Of a stretch of 64,000 nucleotides of DNA, positions 10,415 to 21,191 are shown piece after piece. The notes beneath the pieces were generated by a model. It was given only the letters and a program-made list of their open reading frames with translations, had not been told where the DNA came from and did not search any database. This DNA comes from Crambe crambe (taxonomy: Eukaryota > Porifera > Demospongiae > Poecilosclerida > Crambeidae): the NCBI GenBank assembly GCA_963924555.1, contig OZ004586.1, forward strand, positions 5,972,501 through 6,036,500, in the 5' to 3' direction. A program made the translations under genes and the position numbers. How positions within the stretch are numbered: the first letter of the stretch is position 1; each line of letters begins with the position of its first letter.

Positions 10415-12139
10415 TTAAATGAGTGGTGCATACTCATCAGAGGCTGTTATTCTATGAGGAAATTCATCTTCATCTGATATAGTATTTCTTTCTTGTAGTT
10501 TGAGTAAGTACTCATTCAGTAAAGTGATATGAGACTTGCAGAAAGGGATTTTGATCAATAAACTATAAATGAATAAAGCTAAGACAACTAGTGAGGGAAC
10601 AAATATCAAAAATAGTACCAAATATATATTGAAAACATTTCCTGGATGATTGGAATCTAGTAAGTAAAAAAGCAAGTTTGATACTATTGCAGCAATGCTA
10701 TACAAGCTTCCTTCAATTGTGTTCATATAATTTTTCTTACATGGTTGGAAGATGAAATAACTCATTGATATAATGATCAGAAAGGAGTTCTTATAAGTTA
10801 TCAAGATGATTCTCTGTTCATTGCTCTCATGCCAACCATGGGCCATGAGAATAATTACCCTGCATACTAACTGCAAGCCAGCCATGGCTCTGTAGTCACG
10901 TGTTCCATTGGTCCCATCTTTGTAGTGACCTTGGAAAGTGTCCAGAAAGGACTGCAAACAACGAAGATCCTTGCAGCAGATGAAGACTAGAAATTTGCGA
11001 TAGATTTTTATAGGATGCAAGAAAAGGAATAATGTTGGAGTTAAAGTGAAGAGTGCTAATAGAATCATAGAAGGTATTAAATATGGCAAGAGTACGGGTT
11101 CTGGTAAGTTTGGGTCATAATAGGCCGCATGTATTTCATTATCTTGTGTTCCATTGGGGTACTTGATAACACCAGTTGTATAGAAGGAGTGACTTCCAAT
11201 GAAGAAGATTTTCGAGAATGAAAGCAGGAGCAATGTGGAAAAAGAGTTAAAGATAGAGGCCTTGGAATCATAAGATCTCCTTACTTTTACAAAGCATTTG
11301 TGAAAAGGCTTCCACAACTGAATAACAACATAAACATTTCTAGCATGCAACTCGATGAATATGTAGGTGATGAATATAAGGAGAAAGGGATACAGAGCTG
11401 GAATGAGCCCAAAGAATAGAACTTGCATATTTGTCAGACTGCTACTCACACAAAAAGGAGGAATGACAAGACGTAAAAAGTCCAAACTCCATACATCAAT
11501 CACTGTAAAAACTAGTTTATAGACATACGGATTAATGTAATTAATGACGAATAGACGAAAATAGTTGTCTGTTTGGAATAAGATGGTAAAATACTGACAG
11601 TAGAAGACATAAGCAGTGAAGGGTGGTGAAGTGGCACGTACATTGAAGATTATCACAATGATGAAGAAAATTGTCAAAGGGATAAGTTCCAGAAGAAGAT
11701 AAAGAATCCACATTAGATATTGCTTATTATCATTGCATTTCTCACACTTCCAAGTCCTGGAGTAAAGTGATGGACCATAGCCTGCCTTGCACTTGCTACA
11801 TAACAGTCCATGTCTGTTCAGGTCTCCACACATCGTACTGTTTAACATTGAGCATGAGCTGACATTAATAACTATATCATTCCCATTAATATGCATTCGT
11901 GAATTGAATCTAACATCATAAGGGCAATAGCCTTTATATCGCAAGCCGATAGTCTCATTATAAGTAGTGCACTCACCTACCTTAATAGAAATGCTTGCAC
12001 ATTCATTAACATCAGTTGAATTGTCCTTGTAATAATTTTCATAGCTATCAACTTTGTCAATTCCTGAAACTTCAGTGGGAAATAAGGCAGGAGAGAAAAA
12101 GACTAATAGGAATAGAATATACTTGCCCTTTCTTGCCAT
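10415..12139 (-). CDS. receptor-like Cys-rich multipass membrane protein, copy 2
   Basis: Intronless, 574 residues from ATG 12139 (MARKGKYILF...). An in-frame non-ATG extension of four codons upstream is not needed. Architecture matches copy 1: signal peptide, nine-Cys ectodomain with LLCSKCKAGYGPSLYS and WKCEKC, a multi-span membrane region, and the tail ITASDEYAPLI. Differences from copy 1 are scattered substitutions plus small in-frame changes: one residue fewer near 325, two extra (SN) in the seventh-eighth span linker and three extra (NEY) before the tail. The frame is fully open, so both copies appear maintained. It is divergently arranged with the third paralogue across about 925 bp. 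Recent tandem duplication is inferred from the shared flanks. Confidence 0.85.
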   Translation of the reverse strand: MARKGKYILFLLVFFSPALFPTEVSGIDKVDSYENYYKDNSTDVNECASISIKVGECTTYNETIGLRYKGYCPYDVRFNSRMHINGNDIVINVSSCSMLNSTMCGDLNRHGLLCSKCKAGYGPSLYSRTWKCEKCNDNKQYLMWILYLLLELIPLTIFFIIVIIFNVRATSPPFTAYVFYCQYFTILFQTDNYFRLFVINYINPYVYKLVFTVIDVWSLDFLRLVIPPFCVSSSLTNMQVLFFGLIPALYPFLLIFITYIFIELHARNVYVVIQLWKPFHKCFVKVRRSYDSKASIFNSFSTLLLLSFSKIFFIGSHSFYTTGVIKYPNGTQDNEIHAAYYDPNLPEPVLLPYLIPSMILLALFTLTPTLFLFLHPIKIYRKFLVFICCKDLRCLQSFLDTFQGHYKDGTNGTRDYRAMAGLQLVCRVIILMAHGWHESNEQRIILITYKNSFLIIISMSYFIFQPCKKNYMNTIEGSLYSIAAIVSNLLFYLLDSNHPGNVFNIYLVLFLIFVPSLVVLALFIYSLLIKIPFCKSHITLLNEYLLKLQERNTISDEDEFPHRITASDEYAPLI

Positions 12140-13064
12140 CAAGGTATACAATCTCTCTAGCTAGTTACACTATGTATAGTTGCTAACTTCAACTTTGAGA
12201 AGGAAACTGCAAGTTGTCTCATTGTCATAGCAATAATAAAGCTTTGATAGCTATTATCTTCCAGCACATAATACGTAATGTCTGTAATGCTTAAAAGCTA
12301 AATGCTTTTCAGTTTGATGGTATGTTCATTTGTTTATATAACAAGAGGATATTACTAGACAAAACATGTTACTGCAGCATGTGGTGTGTGCCACACAAAG
12401 CTAACTCTTCTTGTTGTACTCAGTTATTATGGCTAAAAAATAATGAGTCCTTTACATGTCTAGTTCACAGCTGTGACAAGCTCTTTAATCTATGGAAATC
12501 AAATATGAAGGTGATTATAAGTAATGTCTGCAGGAGTGTGTGAATATAGCCTCATTATATTATTACTAACCACCACTAGTCTAAGCCAAGTCCATATTAG
12601 TGTAGGGTGTAGCTATCAAGTATGTAGCTAGTTCTGTTGAATAAAGTGTGTTCTAAATAGTATGGCCGTAGCTTCAGTGCGTAACAGTGAACTCTCTATT
12701 GTAATCAGGTCACTTTCTTACATGCAAATGTGCATTGTATCATGCACTCCCTGAAAATAAGCGACTGCTACTAATGCATACATACATTATGCAAGGGGAT
12801 CCACTATTCTCATAACAGTTTAGCTAGGAATGTTTGTGTTGTATGATGGTATATATGGATGCACACCTATTTTTACCCAGCAGTTTTGTCATTCTTAGTT
12901 TCTTAACACTTTGCTAAGATACCTGTGATACTGTATACAACTAATATCATATTCAGTAACTATAAGTAAATGATAAAAACTCCCTTGTTACTACCAAGCT
13001 AACAACTTCCATCTTATAAATTCGAGGCTTGAAAGCTGACACTAATAATCAGTCCTCAGTGAAG
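12140..13064. promoter_or_regulatory. intergenic region between divergent paralogues
   Basis: About 925 bp separate the start codons of copies 2 (minus) and 3 (plus). The first 520 bp are the duplicated flank also found at 7217-7714, including the empty site of the 342-bp element. No TATA box or initiator can be assigned with confidence; a shared regulatory region is inference from the divergent layout. Confidence 0.35.
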
Positions 13065-14777
13065 ATGGATCAGAGAGTGGTCGTGCTATTACTAATATTA
13101 TGCTGTCCTGCTATGACTTTTTCTGGAGCCTCCACTGATGAGACCGAAGAGAGTTACGATATTGATGGATTGAATATAATTAATGCTTGTAAAAATATTT
13201 CCATTTCGCATGGTCAGTGCACCACAATTGATGCTAATCTCACGATGAGGTATATAGGATATTGCCCCTACTATTTCAAGTTCAACTCTCACCTTTACTC
13301 TGATCATCATACACTGATACTGAATGTGAAGTCATGCTCAGTGTTGAATGATGCAATGTGTGGACAATTGAACAGAGATGGACTGCTATGCAGCAAGTGC
13401 AAGGACGGCTATGGTCCAGCACTTTACTCCAAGAGTTGGAAGTGTGAGAAATGCAATAATAGACCATATCTGATGTGGTTTCTTTATCTTCTTCTGGAAT
13501 TTACTCCTCTGACTGTGTTCTTCATCATTGTGATTATTTTCAATGTGCGTGCCACCTCACCACCCTTCACTGCTTATGTGTTTTACTGCCAGTACATAGC
13601 AGACATATTCAGAACTAATAAGTATCTTCACTTCTACATTACTGACTTCATAAATCCTTATGTTTATCGACTGATCCTTTCAATCATAGATGTATGGTAT
13701 TTGGACTTTTTCCGTCGTATAATCCCAAAGTTTTGCATTAGTAGCAATATATCCAATATCCAAATCATCTTCTTTCAGCTGATTCCAGCTGTTTTCCCTC
13801 TCTTTCTGATCTTCCTTACTTATGTTTTCATCGAGCTCCATGCTAGAAATGTCTACATTATTGTCTTGCTGTGGAGGCCTTTCAACAGATGTGTCGCTAA
13901 AGTAAGGAGGTCTTATGACCCCAAGGCATCCATCTTCAATGCATTTTCAACATTCATACTTCTTTCTTATTCGAAAATTTTGTTCATTGGCAGTCGTGTG
14001 TTTTACAGTATGCCAATGGTGCATAAGGAACTCTTGGATACTTCAAATGCATGGAATACTAGTCACACCTTTTATTATGATCCCAATGAACCTAGACCGA
14101 AATTAGCACCATATTATGTGCCTTCCATCGTTGTTTTGGCACTGTTTAGTTGCTTCCCTTTATTACTTCTCATCTTGTACCCCATCAAGATTTTCCGCCG
14201 CAAATGTTTATTCTACATCTGCTGCAAGGATCTTCGTTTCGTGCGATCTTTCGTGGATGCCTTCCAAGGTCACTATAAGGATGGGACCAATGGAACATGC
14301 GACTTAAGAGCTCTTGCAAGCCTGCAGTTAATTATCCGAATAATTTATATTCGTGACAGCTGGTATAAGGATGATAGTAATTATAAGTCCTTGATGGCTT
14401 TTGATACTATTCTCTTAACAATAGTATCAATGATTTATTACATCATCCAACCGTGTAAAAAAAGATACATGAACGCCATAGAAGGCAGTTTATACAGCTT
14501 CATTGTGATACTATCAACTTTAAGCAGCAGAGTATATTTTAGAACTGTTACAACTTGGAAAATAATTACTTCTTACATCATACTATTTCTGATATTTACC
14601 CCTTCAGTAATCGTAATCGTTCTGTTTGTATATAAGCTGCTTGTCAAGATTCCCACGTGTAATTCATTTATTCAGTATATGAAGCAAAAGTACTTACTTA
14701 GATGCAGAAAAACAACCGATTATGACATTCTTCCTCACAGAATAATAGCTCCCAAGGAGTATACACCACTTATTTAA
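13065..14777 (+). CDS. receptor-like Cys-rich multipass membrane protein, copy 3 (divergent)
   Basis: Intronless, 570 residues. I choose ATG 13065 because it gives a good signal peptide (MDQRVVVLLLILCCPAMTFS); the open frame begins slightly upstream without an ATG. The ectodomain keeps the same Cys order, with GLLCSKCKDGYGPALYSKSW followed by KCEKC. The membrane block keeps ATSPPFTAYVFYCQY, YVFIELHARNVYI, KVRRSYDPKASIFN, CCKDLRFVRSF, FQGHYKDGTNGT and IQPCKKRYMN(A)IEGSLYS, all shared with copies 1 and 2. The tail ends IIAPKEYTPLI, so a terminal EY(A/T)PLI motif is conserved in all three and may be a trafficking or binding signal (inference). Loop sequences around residues 325-345 are the most divergent part. 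Confidence 0.87.
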   Translation: MDQRVVVLLLILCCPAMTFSGASTDETEESYDIDGLNIINACKNISISHGQCTTIDANLTMRYIGYCPYYFKFNSHLYSDHHTLILNVKSCSVLNDAMCGQLNRDGLLCSKCKDGYGPALYSKSWKCEKCNNRPYLMWFLYLLLEFTPLTVFFIIVIIFNVRATSPPFTAYVFYCQYIADIFRTNKYLHFYITDFINPYVYRLILSIIDVWYLDFFRRIIPKFCISSNISNIQIIFFQLIPAVFPLFLIFLTYVFIELHARNVYIIVLLWRPFNRCVAKVRRSYDPKASIFNAFSTFILLSYSKILFIGSRVFYSMPMVHKELLDTSNAWNTSHTFYYDPNEPRPKLAPYYVPSIVVLALFSCFPLLLLILYPIKIFRRKCLFYICCKDLRFVRSFVDAFQGHYKDGTNGTCDLRALASLQLIIRIIYIRDSWYKDDSNYKSLMAFDTILLTIVSMIYYIIQPCKKRYMNAIEGSLYSFIVILSTLSSRVYFRTVTTWKIITSYIILFLIFTPSVIVIVLFVYKLLVKIPTCNSFIQYMKQKYLLRCRKTTDYDILPHRIIAPKEYTPLI

Positions 14778-14820
14778 CTGTGCTGTAATTGCAAGTAGCT
14801 CTACTAACATGATAGCAATG

Positions 14821-14926
<106 letters not shown>

Positions 14927-15363
14927 GTGAAGGATAATAATAAAGTAGATAATTATTGTTTCTATGTGTGCGTAATTACAAATGGTTATTATCAGTTATT
15001 ATAATTATGTGCCTTGTGGTTATTTTATGACTAACTCTTAGTGTGTAATTAAAGTAATCTGTTTCTTGTTCTAGTATGAAATATACATCATAGGCGGAGG
15101 AACCAGGGGGGACCAGGAACACATGTCCTCTTGAAATGAATTCCCCTTTTGATATCCCCCTCTTCAGAGACAAGTGATCACTGTAGGATATTAGTTAGCT
15201 ATATGGAAGGGGATAGGAAAATCAGTTTTGCACTCTAGAGCATTAGTAGCTACATTTTGGACACCCTGCACTTTACAGAAGAGATTAAACTTTCAAACAA
15301 ACTTTACAGTTAAACAGAAGAGATTAAACTTTCAAGCAAACTTTACAGTTAAACAGTCTCCTG

Positions 15364-15396
15364 CCCCCCTCCCCCCCCCCCCCCCCCCCCCCCCCC
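15364..15396. repeat. C homopolymer
   Basis: Thirty-three bases that are all C apart from one T. Confidence 0.95.
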
Positions 15397-15498
15397 AGTC
15401 CACATCATCTTCCTCTGCCAATGATCAGGGAGGCACAGTCTCAGTATCACCAGCAGACAATCAATAACCCCACCAATGTACGTCTCATACGTAATACA

Positions 15499-15775
15499 AT
15501 GTCAGACAATCAACCACATCATCAGCTGACAATCAATAACCCCACCAATGTACGTCTCATACAATGTCAGACAACCAACCATATCATCAGCTGACAATCA
15601 ATAACCCCACCAATGTACGTCTCATACAATGTCAGACAACCAACCACATCATCAGCTGACAATCAATAACCCCACCAATGTACGTCTCATACAATGTCAG
15701 ACAACCAACCATATCATCAGCTGACAATCAATAACTCTACCAATGTACATCTCATACAATGTCAGACAACCAACA
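15499..15775 (+). repeat. 65-bp tandem array related to dispanin exon 2
   Basis: Just over four copies of a unit containing ctgacaatcaataacccc and caccaatgtacgtctcatac. The word preceding the array (gaggcacagtctcagtatca, from 15433) and the aataacccca(c)c block recur at 17749-17800 inside the dispanin gene. Confidence 0.85.
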
Positions 15776-15792
15776 ACCTCACAAATATAATT

Positions 15793-15888
15793 AGTGTAAA
15801 AATGAAAGTGTACACTAGGATAATTTTATTAGTGTGTATAGTTAATTGGGATTTTAGTGTGTCTACAATGCTTCTGTTTTTACAGTGA
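15793..15888. mobile_element. short TIR element (tgtaaaaatgaaagtgt family)
   Basis: Begins agtgtaaaaatgaaagtgta and ends cttctgtttttacagtga; same family as 8832-8953 and 42105-42211. Confidence 0.6.
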
Positions 15889-15910
15889 TGTTTACCATCT
15901 CATATACGTA

Positions 15911-16040
15911 CTGTAGATTTCAGGATGGTTGTCCATAAGGAATGAGAAATAGGTAGTGGCTTACAAGGACCTAAGAAACCTGATCCTTTCATGTCCTATA
16001 CAATCCATGCAGTTGTGTAAACCATAGGACAAAATGTACT
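15911..16040. repeat. dispersed repeat shared with 32978-33127
   Basis: Both places contain ccataaggaatgagaaatag and gtagtggcttacaaggacc. One end reads ctgtagatttcaggatggt, which reappears as its complement at the far end of the 33-kb copy, indicating an inverted-repeat element. Confidence 0.7.
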
Positions 16041-16730
16041 CACCTAGCTATTCCCCAAACCTTACTGACAACCAGTACACTTCTTGGGGAGAAGGGTCAA
16101 GTTTCAATTGATCCTTCATCCACCACAACTCCATGTAGATAGCTATTTGATCTGCAGGCAAGTTATGTTTGGATTGTTAAGTTTCCATCACACTCACTAT
16201 CAGTATACAGACCTTGAAGCCAAGATATGACTCACTTGCAAGTACTTCCTTGTGCTAGTTGCATACAATTGCTGCTCTTCAATATTTTGGATGAAAGCAG
16301 AAAGGGATAAAAGTAGCTATACTGACCTTTTGGTGATTCTCCATGCATGTGTCTTTATGCTCTTCTTAATTCCTCAGTGTCAAGTTCCTGTCCAGCACAC
16401 TAAACTTGCTCTTCCTTTTTAACTGCTCATTAATTCCAATCACACTCTTGGAATACAGACCAACTGCTCCTGTGCTCCTGCACAATGTCAAGATAGAAGG
16501 TAAACATCTATATACACTCTGTAAGCATAATTATTTATTTATTATGACATTAGGTCTTACCCTCCAAGGAATACAGTTACCAGCTATAGGTCTCTAAAAA
16601 GCTAGCTATTATGAACTGGATTCCAGAAGCTATAATTATAACAAAAAACGAGTTCTAATTAATTGTTGCGCAGCTTAATCATGTTCTAATTTGCTCATGC
16701 GCAGTAAGTAGGCACTAGAAGATTACAACG

Positions 16731-18853
16731 ATGTCTAAACCGTCTGGGAGATTGAGAGGAGAAGACCACACCAGTAAGCTTGATATAGCTAGCTATTACA
16801 TATCATTTCAATCATTTCAGTGCTGGGTTAGGCTAGCTAAATATATTTTAGCCATAGTAGGCCCTAGCTAGATACAGTCAGTGACTTGAGTGTCATTGGT
16901 CATCATGTGTCTTAGTTTGTAGCAAGCACTAGTAGCAAGTTAGTTCTTAGGTTAGCTAAAACAACACTGCGATGGCTATCCTGGAAAAGATATCAGATTA
17001 GTAACACTTTATATGTTGTGCATGGCCATTTCTCTCACTATATTTACTACTTGCCTATCAATAATGAAAATGAAATTGAAAATCTGCCATTTTCCCGTAT
17101 AAATCAACCGATAACTGTGAACATAGCCAACTGGTTCATTTGGTGTTTGAGTAGATCATTTATTAAGCTGCTGCTGGGTTTGAGTTACATGTTCATGTGT
17201 TGATTGGTCTCTGAGATAAGAGCCAGTTATATGTGGGCAGGTCTAGTTTCCATCATTAAACACTGCTACGTATGTAATCTATAATTATTATACCAGAGTT
17301 GTTAGTTAATTATACTTTAGGCTACACAAAATTTCCATGATCAATAATTATTTGATTTTCAATATCAGCAAATTAATTTTTAAGGTGACTTGCCTCATCA
17401 TTATATGGTAGTTTTTGCAGACAAAATTGGATGTCCTCATAGGAAGACTCTGCCGCTTATGTTGTTATATGACTACACTACATGTACTGAATTGAAAATA
17501 ATTTCTTTCATGTCACCACCATTTACCATAATTTAGAGGTTTCACTACTAGCTGTATTAGTTCTGACACTGATTATTCTCTCTTTGATTAATGTCACCAC
17601 CTTCCATCAATTACAACAGCTGATCCATACCATCCACAAGCTGCAGATGACAGCCGTGCACCACTTCTAGGGAATGTGGCATCACCAACTTACTCTACCA
17701 TTGTGGGACCACCAGGTGGATGTGGTGGAGGGGATTCTTGTCCCATCAGGGAGGCACAGTCTCGGTATCACCAGCAGACAGTCAATAACCCCACAAATGT
17801 AACGATGTATGTATGATACAATGTGACATACGACTTTTCACGTGCATATGTGCTTTAAAGGTATCTGTACCATAACTCACTTGGGTGGGGGAATGGGTTT
17901 GATAAACAATAGCTATTTGCTATAAAAAATTATTCGAAAAATGCTTGATAAACATCCAAGATTGAAAATGAAAGAAAAGTCTTGTTTATAATAATAATGT
18001 GATAGTACTTGAGAAAAGGGGTCTTATTGTGCAAAACATTAAAAGCTGTTAAATGCTTGTAAAGTTTACAAGCTACATATAAAATGTACAAGAGATGTAA
18101 AATTCAATTAAGTATAACTCAAGAACAAAATGGGGTGTTTAACGTCCCTTGGCCATCATACTTCCCTCCTTTCTCCCTGATTTAGGTTATAAGTGATCAG
18201 CCAATGCCTTCAGTGGTTATACATCAGTAACGTCTTGTTAAACCCAATAATTACATGGCTCTCTCATGCCTCAGCATCTGCTGCTTCTGCCCCACTGGAT
18301 TCATTGCCTTAATGTTCAGCCTCCAGGTCAGTCTTACTCCATGTATACATGTACATGTACCTACTAGCCTGCTGACTCTCTACCAACCAAGAAAAATAGG
18401 AAGGGCGGGAAGGTGTCAATCAGAATTTGTGAGCCAAGAGTTTTGCCCAATGAAGACAAGTATGTAGTTTCATGCACCTCTGACCATCTGATGCAGTATG
18501 ACTCAGTTAGTAGCTAATGTGCATGCCAACTAGCTAGCTATGTATCTGTCAGACACTATTCAAAGGATCATGAACCTGGCATAAATTAAAGGTATTAGGC
18601 TTTAGCTATGTATTAGGTCATGCAAGCAATAAAATGTACAGAAATTTCTCACAGTAATTTTCCTATAAGAAACTGACTCTTCTTCTTCTTTTTTTTCTTC
18701 CAGGTAGAACCAGCTTGGAATGAGGGGGATTTTGATGGAGCAAGGACATATTCTAAGTATGCTCTGAATTGGAGTGTTGCAACCATGGCTTTCACTGTAA
18801 TGATGGTGATAACTGCAATAGCATTGGCAGTCCACTATTCAACATCGCAATGA
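16731..18853 (+). CDS. dispanin / CD225-domain (IFITM-like) membrane protein
   Basis: Four exons with agreeing phases: 16731-16773 (ATG; phase 1 at its end), 17620-17806 (phase 2; donor GTATGT), 18275-18326 (phase 0; donor GTCAGT) and 18704-18853 (TGA), giving 143 residues. The N-terminal half is Pro/Gly/Ser-rich. The C-terminal half is a CD225 domain: CCFCPTGFIALMFSLQV, then the GDFDGARTYSKYAL signature, and a hydrophobic segment of about 21 residues before a very short tail. In the family the first hydrophobic part is an intramembrane helix with palmitoylated Cys, and the second a true membrane span. The exon 2/3 junction is the weak point: an open stretch just before 18275 (NNYMALSCLSI) resembles the usual start of CD225 but is cut off by an in-frame TAA at 18228, so a variant start at ATG 18255 is possible. 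Family role: membrane organisation, in vertebrates also restriction of virus entry; the role here is unknown. Confidence 0.78.
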
Positions 18854-18992
18854 ACCTAATAATAGCTAACAGCACATTCACTGAACCTGTAATATAGAAT
18901 TTAAGGCATGATGAACCTTTATCAGAGAATGCCGGCATGCACACGCTGCATAGCTAATTATACAAAAGTGAAATTCTAGTTCCCCCACTTAG

Positions 18993-19641
18993 ACTTAACA
19001 AAAGCTATTGTGAATGATTATCCAGCCTACTACAAAGTGCAGACCAAGTTTCAGGATACAGTTTCAGAAATATGGCAAGCAGGTAAGTCGCTGGATTCTT
19101 CTTTTCTCTATTGTTGTTGTTGTTGTTCTTCTTCTTCTCACTCAAGCTACAGCTATGATGTCCGCTACATTGATTACTTTGTGATATTCACCAGTTTCAT
19201 TATACTTCTGCCGAAACTTGATATTCATCAATCTCATTATACAGTACTTCTGCCGGAACTTGAAAACATGCATGGACTGACTAATGCCAGGATTCAAATC
19301 AAAGCCAGTAGATCACAAAATAAGTAATTCCAGAGAGTTAAAATTCAGTGATCCTCCACATAATTGAAATGGAGGAGCTTGAAACCAAATTTTCAAAACT
19401 AGCTACTGATACCTTAGTTACTGATACCTTAGTTGAGAAAAAACAATCTTATTTACATTCAAGATTCAGTACTTTTCCTTCAAGGCACCATGAATATATT
19501 ATATTGAAAATGCAACCTGGCACAACAGCTGACAATCTTAGGCAACAAATTTATTATCATCAACTATGGCCTCCTAAAATTTATCCTGGCTGTAAAGATC
19601 TCATCAGTGACATGTATCATGAAGATGAACAGATTTTGTAA
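18993..19641 (+). CDS. possible 3' exons of an unrecognised gene
   Basis: Two segments with matching splice phase: 18993-19082 (acceptor after CCCCCACTTAG, donor GTAAGT, ending phase 1) and 19349-19641 (acceptor ATTCAG, TAA stop). Together they encode about 127 residues with no motif I recognise. The second part is charged and includes ATDTLVTDTLVEKKQ and FPSRHHEYIILKMQPGTT. No upstream exon was identified. The next gene upstream (dispanin) ends 140 bp away and its exon phases do not fit, so I cannot join them. Could be chance. Confidence 0.3.
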
Positions 19642-21191
19642 AGAAATGAGTAGCTAGCTAGCTATAACTATATTATTGTATCGTAAAGGCCTAAACGATC
19701 AATTATTTGAGCAATTTAAATTGCTTAGAAAATGTCCTTGTGGCATTTTCTCTACCCTGAAACATATAGGAATATTCACAGGTTGTTTAATATGGATGGT
19801 ACCTGTTCACTACTTTAAGTTATTGAGGTGGAGAGTATGATATTTCAAGGGATCAGAGAGGACATCTGCTGAAGGAGTAGCCAAGAACTTAAGTTAGTAA
19901 ACAGTCCACTCATTGTTACATAAATACACACACTACAACTGCAAACTGGCAAGAAGGAACTACAGATTCAGTGCTGGGTCCTACTTTAGTGTGGATCCTG
20001 GACTATAGGCATGCACTCTGGTAGTAGCAATTTTACAGATCAGTGCTTGTATCATCAACCATTAATTCTATAGTAAGATGGGGGACGTATTTCTCAAATT
20101 ATTGGCAACCCCGCCATTGCACCAATATGCAACTACTCAATACCACACAAAGGAAACTATTAAAGCCTGAAATTAATGAGCTTACATACAAACTAGGTTT
20201 GAGTTAGCTAGTCTTATTAGCTAATGAAACATAAGAGAAATCATGTTGGAGTCAATAGCTGACTGTGAATTGCTTAATTTTATACTTGCATCCATGGGGA
20301 GTGAAGTAGGGAAAGTAGTGTGATTAGGAGGGGTAAGGGGGTAACTTCTTCTTTATTCATGAACTTTACACACAGCCATCCCTACTTTATTTGTCTGTTT
20401 TATTTCTTTTTTTTGAATAAAAGGAATTGAATCTCAGTGAACAAATCACTCAATCTATTAAAGTAGAATGTAGCTATAAGTTATAATTCAGTACATATAC
20501 GTACAACTTATTCGGTGTTAATATTTTAAAGTTTCTACATGTATAAATTTCACATTACATATTGCAGACTATAATTATGAGGAAAAATTGACTTTGTACA
20601 TTGGGTGGTAGGTTTTATTGTATTTGTATAGCAATTAACTGCCTTTTCAGACCCTGGATTGCCCCCTATTATTTGCTATGCTATATAATAATTAATGTAA
20701 ATATGTATGGAATGGACCTTGGTAAAAGCTGAATTATGACCATTCTATATGGTTGGGAGTGAACCAAAAAGTACATGGACAGAGCTTCCTAGATGAGATG
20801 TGTGTTCCCATGCATGTGAATATATCTTGAAATAAAACATGAATCACATTCATAGAGGAGCCTACGTATGAACCAGTCAAGGTGATATGAGTAAAGGAGT
20901 ACTGAATTTGGAGTGTATTATGATTCAGAACAAAGACAAATTCATTCATGTATTTACAACAGCTACTGTGATTGGTATAGCTATGTCACAGCTTTGTACC
21001 CAAAATTCATGGAAAGACTTTCTGTCATCTCTCTGTCTTCCTCCTTGACACATGAATTCCCAATGTCATTGGTTCTCTGATAATCTGGTTAAAGAAGATA
21101 ATGAAAGTGAACGTGAGAAGTAGCTGTAGTTAGCTAAAGTCGAGGGACAAGATCATCTGGAATATAGTTAGTGGTGAGCGTTGGTTAAAGT
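19642..21191. other. spacer between possible orphan exons and SNAPC1 3' end
   Basis: AT-rich, no recognisable gene, RNA or repeat of note. The SNAPC1 3' UTR would lie at its right edge. Confidence 0.5.

Larger units (their letters stand above)
14950..16495 (+). repeat. dispersed segment S2, paralogous to 8370-9750
   Basis: Shares ordered blocks with S1 and has been enlarged by a C homopolymer (15364-15396), a 65-bp tandem array, a direct duplication of a roughly 38-bp unit at 15275-15350 (agaagagattaaactttcaa) and an element block at 15911-16040. No gene seen. Confidence 0.7.
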
